6,977 bases of DNA, taken from positions 1-6,977 of the forward strand of contig DAHZZC010000176.1 in NCBI GenBank assembly GCA_027435495.1, written 5' to 3'. This document shows positions 4,445 through 6,977 of this stretch, one piece after another; position 1 is the first letter of the stretch; each line of letters begins with the position of its first letter. Under the pieces are notes generated by a model. That model saw nothing but the letters and a program-made list of their open reading frames with translations, searched no databases and was not told the DNA's origin. Source of the DNA: Planctomycetales bacterium. GTDB lineage: Bacteria; Planctomycetota; Planctomycetia; Isosphaerales; Isosphaeraceae. Position numbers and translations under genes: made by a program.

Positions 4445-6977
4445 TTCAGTTGACGGCGGAGGAGCGGGTGCGATCGGATGTCGTGCCGCGTCGGGAGGAC
4501 GCCCAATCCGAGGAAGGCGGTGTGGTCGTGGTGCGTCGGTGCGATCGCGACCAGACCGTGCCCGAGGTGATGACCGGCGCCGATCGGGTTTTCGATTCTC
4601 GCGTGACCGCCCTTCGCCTTCGGGTGATGGACCGCTTTCTTCGCGTGGTGATCGACCTTCTTCGGGTGATGGACCGCCTTCTTGTGGTGATGGACGGCTT
4701 TCTTTCCATGGTGGTGCTTGCCGGTCTGGCCGGTCGTTGTGTTTCCGCCGCCCCCGCTGCTGCCGCCTGTGGAGGTCGTCCCCTGTCCGCCCGATCCGTT
4801 GCCGTTATTGCTCCCACTGGAGGCGTTGCCGGCCTGGCCTCCCGATGATCCGGGCGCGATGTTGATCGGGGCCGTTGTTGTCGAGAGAGCCCCCGAGGCG
4901 AACTTCCATGAGACTCCGTTCGCGGCCTGAGTGATCGAGAGGCCCGGGAACGTCGCCAGGCCGCCGGTGAGCGTCGCCTGGGTGTTGCCGACGATCGAGG
5001 TCGAGCCGCTGGCGGTCGCGATCGTGATCGGCCCGTTGTCGCCGGTTTCGACGTTGCCGAAGCGGTCCTCGACGGCGAGCGTTAGCGAGAAGGTCTGCCC
5101 GGCGGCGATGTTCGCGGGCGGTCCGGAGATCATGACGATCTGGCTGGCGGCGGCTGGCGTCACGGTGAAGGTGTAGGTCGCCGGTGTCAGCGAGCCATCC
5201 GCAATCTGCACGGTGTACGAACCGGCCTTCTCGACGGGGATCGAGAGGCTTGCGATCCCGTTATTGACGGACTGGCTCACACTACCGAGTGTCACGCCCG
5301 CCGGCCCGGAAACCAGCGTGAGGACGGCCGTCGAGGCGCTGGTGCCGGTCTGAACGGTTCCCTGTGCGTCCTCCAGCGCGATCGAGAGCATGACCGACGA
5401 TCCGGCGACGATCGAGGAGCCAGCGGTGGGGTTGCTCGTGGAGATCGCCACCTGCGTCGGTGTGTTCCGGCTGGTCTGGCCTCCGGCGGGAGGCGAGACA
5501 TCAAATACATTCGATTTTGTTGATGCAATTCCCGTCGCCTGGACAACGAACTGGTAGCCGTTCCCCGCGGTGGCAATGGTGAGGTTGGAGAACGTGATCG
5601 TGCCGTCGGCGCCGACCGGCATCGAGGTCGTTCCGCCGACGACCTGGCTGGGCGACCCGGTCGTTAGTCCCACGGAGACTCGCTGGGTCTCGTTCGGCTG
5701 GAGGTTGCCGAAGGGATCCTCGATGGCGACGGACATCGTGATCGGGTTGCCGGCGGTCACGCCGTTCGGCTGTGGCTGCGAGGTGATCACGATCTGGCTG
5801 GCCGCTGCCGGGGCCACGTTGAAGGCGGAGGTCTCAACCGGCGGGAGGCCAGCCGCCGTCGCCCGTAGCACGATCTGCTGGGCCGCCTGATGGATATCGA
5901 GGCCCTGGAAGGTGGCGATCCCGCCCGAGAAGGTCAGGCTCGCGACGCCGTTCGCGAGCGTGACCGGAGCGTTCCCGCCGAAGAGCGCCGGCCCGCCGGC
6001 CGTGTTCAGCTCCATCGTCCCGGAAACGCCCGTCTGGAGCACCCCCGAGGCGTCGACGACCTCGACCGTGACGTCGAAAAGGCCGCCGGCCGTCGCGCTG
6101 GACACCGACGGTGAGAGGCTCACGGTCAGATGATCGGGCGTTGCGATGTCAACCGTGAAGGTCCCGAGCTTGCCGGCCGGAACGTCGAGACCCGCCAGGT
6201 CGGTGATCGGCGATCCGCCGAGGGTGACGGTGTAGGTCCCGTTCTCGTCGGCTGCCCACGCACCGTCGGAGGGCGTGAACTGGTAGGTCACCTGGAACGC
6301 CTTCGCGTTACCGGAGGGGTCGGTCGGCCCGACGGGAGCGGTCTTGAGAATCGTCGCAGTGATCGGCGCCCCGCCGCCCGGCGGGATCACCTGAACAACC
6401 GGGCCGGAGATCGAGGCGGCGTTGATCCCGATCGGATCCGAGTATTCGACCTGGAACGTGGATGGGACCGCCGCGGTCGTGCTGGTGACGTTGGAGATGC
6501 TCAGGACGCCGGTCGGGGGCGTGGTGTTCACGGAGGCGGACATCTGCACCGCGCCGATGTCGGTGCCGTTAGTGCCGGTCCTCGGACCGAATCCGCGCTG
6601 GTCGGTGAGGAAGTTCATGGGGTTGGAGCCGGCACCGAGGGCCGGGCTTCCCGATTGCAGCACGATCGTCTGGGTCGATCCGCCGTTGCTGGCCAGACCG
6701 GCGGTGGCGAGGAGCGGGTCCTTGTTCAGGAGGTTCGACGAGCCGTTGATCGTGGCGGTCGTCGCGGGGGCCTGGATCAGTGAATGATCGGCGGTGATCG
6801 TCCCGGAGAAGTCGACCGCGCCGTTTCCGGCGATCAAGGTGCTAACGGCGTTGAGGGTGCCGGCGTCCTGAAGGATCCCGCCGACGGAGCCCTTGCCGGC
6901 CTGGGAGTTGAGCGCGACCGTCGCGTTGTCGAGGGCGACCTGGCCGCCGTGGACGTAGAAGCCGCCCCCGGAGCCCT
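4441..6977 (-). CDS. Giant modular surface protein: beta-helix end, Ig-like repeats and His/Lys-rich tail, partial (5' end outside window)
   Basis: The frame is open from the right edge to the TGA at 4441, giving 844 residues; the start lies outside. In-window residues 1-144 end a Gly-rich beta-helix: GGGFYVHGG, then NLLNKDPLLATAGLASNGGS, SPALGAG, TDQRGFGPR and DIGAVQ, the signature of choice-of-anchor-Q proteins. Residues 153-277 form an SbsA-like Ig domain (VEYSDP, ADENGTYTVTLGG, GKLGTFTVDI). Four related Ig-like repeats follow (about 280-706), then a Gly/Ser/Asn/Thr linker (707-752) and a His/Lys-rich tail (753-844). I saw no Cys and no membrane segment, consistent with an extracellular protein. 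It is probably an adhesin or cell-surface structural protein; its ligand is unknown. A TTG at 6837 lies in the middle of the fold and is not a believable start. Its Ig-like and beta-helix modules also occur in the sedolisin protein at 1-2769, suggesting shared ancestry or module exchange. Confidence 0.9.
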   Translation of the reverse strand, partial: GSGGGFYVHGGQVALDNATVALNSQAGKGSVGGILQDAGTLNAVSTLIAGNGAVDFSGTITADHSLIQAPATTATINGSSNLLNKDPLLATAGLASNGGSTQTIVLQSGSPALGAGSNPMNFLTDQRGFGPRTGTNGTDIGAVQMSASVNTTPPTGVLSISNVTSTTAAVPSTFQVEYSDPIGINAASISGPVVQVIPPGGGAPITATILKTAPVGPTDPSGNAKAFQVTYQFTPSDGAWAADENGTYTVTLGGSPITDLAGLDVPAGKLGTFTVDIATPDHLTVSLSPSVSSATAGGLFDVTVEVVDASGVLQTGVSGTMELNTAGGPALFGGNAPVTLANGVASLTFSGGIATFQGLDIHQAAQQIVLRATAAGLPPVETSAFNVAPAAASQIVITSQPQPNGVTAGNPITMSVAIEDPFGNLQPNETQRVSVGLTTGSPSQVVGGTTSMPVGADGTITFSNLTIATAGNGYQFVVQATGIASTKSNVFDVSPPAGGQTSRNTPTQVAISTSNPTAGSSIVAGSSVMLSIALEDAQGTVQTGTSASTAVLTLVSGPAGVTLGSVSQSVNNGIASLSIPVEKAGSYTVQIADGSLTPATYTFTVTPAAASQIVMISGPPANIAAGQTFSLTLAVEDRFGNVETGDNGPITIATASGSTSIVGNTQATLTGGLATFPGLSITQAANGVSWKFASGALSTTTAPINIAPGSSGGQAGNASSGSNNGNGSGGQGTTSTGGSSGGGGNTTTGQTGKHHHGKKAVHHHKKAVHHPKKVDHHAKKAVHHPKAKGGHARIENPIGAGHHLGHGLVAIAPTHHDHTAFLGLGVLPTRHDIRSHPLLRRQLN
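4444..4719 (-). other. His/Lys-rich C-terminal tail
   Basis: The last 92 residues contain about 21 His and many Lys and Arg, after a Gly/Ser/Asn/Thr linker with almost no charge. The first 35 residues are the KKAVHHP repeat; the rest (GAGHHLGHGL, PTHHDHTAF, RHDIRSH, LLRRQLN) is less regular. Such a tail could bind metal ions, polyanions such as exopolysaccharide, or the cell envelope. It resembles no sorting signal I recognise. Confidence 0.8.
4621..4704 (-). repeat. Tandem 21-bp repeat coding KKAVHHP
   Basis: Four head-to-tail 21-bp units encode KKAVHHH, KKAVHHP, KKVDHHA and KKAVHHP. Units 4621-4641 and 4663-4683 differ at one base, so the array expanded recently or is kept uniform. An extra KHHHG precedes it and KAKGGH follows. 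It lies in frame in the tail of the adhesin-like gene and is a likely site of copy-number change by slippage. Confidence 0.9.
4858..6138 (-). repeat. Four Ig-like repeats
   Basis: Repeats lie at about 6138-5812, 5799-5497, 5457-5158 and 5145-4858, each 96-109 residues. Shared marks are an opening hydrophobic strand (LTVSLSP, IVITSQP, VAISTSNP, IVMISGPP), a TAG or AAG turn, a V-x-x-ED-x-x-G-x-x-x-T/P strand (VEDRFGNVETG, IEDPFGNLQPN, LEDAQGTVQTG), an L-x-G-L-A-T/S-F strand and a final FxVxP. Repeats two and four share PAAASQIV at their junctions, and the DNA there is identical over 14 bp (5135-5148 and 5789-5802). They probably form an extended stalk. Confidence 0.75.
6145..6519 (-). other. 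SbsA-like Ig domain
   Basis: About 125 residues from PTGVLSISNVTSTTAAVP to GKLGTFTVDI. The set of EYSDP, a SGPVVQV strand, a long insert, ADENGTYTVTL and ITDLAGLDVPAG is the known pattern of Ig-like domains that follow beta-helices in planctomycete and cyanobacterial surface proteins. It is distinct in sequence from the four repeats after it. Confidence 0.6.
6544..6977 (-). other. End of beta-helix with choice-of-anchor-Q-like segment
   Basis: The order NLLNKDPLLA, NGGSTQTIVLQSGSPALGAG, TDQRGFGPR, GTDIGAVQ matches the conserved close of parallel beta-helix proteins annotated as choice-of-anchor-Q. In that family this block usually sits near the C-terminus and is followed by an anchor; here about 700 further residues follow. 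Confidence 0.75.

Noticed and set aside
6130..6783. Plus-strand frame of 217 codons opposite the surface protein
   Set aside because: It is Arg/Gly/Val-rich and without domain features, antisense to clear Ig-like and beta-helix sequence.
6835..6837. TTG as the start of the right-hand minus-strand gene
   Set aside because: The same frame stays open to the window edge and continues the beta-helix pattern (GGGFYVHGG, GGILQDAG) upstream, so this codon is internal.

Overview
The window is GC-rich and looks like a planctomycete chromosome, most likely an Isosphaeraceae-type relative. Three observations point there: an N-terminal LEPR-XLL motif (LEPRLVLS) on a large surface protein, very large Gly/Ser/Thr-rich surface proteins with mixed beta-helix and Ig-like modules, and an intact TIGR03032/DUF4915-type gene. 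The genus cannot be fixed from the sequence alone. No RNA genes, insertion sequences, CRISPR arrays or phage genes were seen.

Layout. (1) Positions 1-2769, minus strand: the first 923 codons of a large exported protein that runs off the left edge. In order it has a basic N-terminus with the LEPR motif, a sedolisin (S53) serine-carboxyl peptidase core with an intact catalytic set, one Ig-like domain, and a glycine-rich beta-helix region built from repeated units. (2) Positions 2770-3306: a 537-bp divergent intergenic region. It holds an AT-rich control region with candidate promoters, two inverted repeats and two kinds of direct repeat. (3) Positions 3307-4440, plus strand: a complete 377-residue cytoplasmic TIGR03032-family protein of unknown function. 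(4) Positions 4441-6977, minus strand: the last 844 residues of a second giant surface protein that enters from the right edge. It has the end of a Gly-rich beta-helix with a choice-of-anchor-Q-like segment, one SbsA-like Ig domain, four related Ig-like repeats, a Gly/Ser/Asn linker, and an unusual His/Lys-rich tail with a seven-residue tandem repeat.

How they relate. The two minus-strand proteins share two module types, the Ig-like domain and the Gly-rich beta-helix unit, so they probably belong to one family of modular surface or secreted proteins. The TIGR03032 gene lies between them in the opposite orientation. It is divergent from the peptidase gene and convergent with the adhesin-like gene, and the two convergent stop codons abut with no base between them. 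Nothing in the sequence shows a direct functional link between the TIGR03032 protein and its neighbours. The most unusual points are the sedolisin without a visible activation prodomain and with altered calcium ligands, the His/Lys tail, and the inverted repeat that fills the spacer of a candidate promoter. I did not find convincing evidence of a wholly new multi-gene system.
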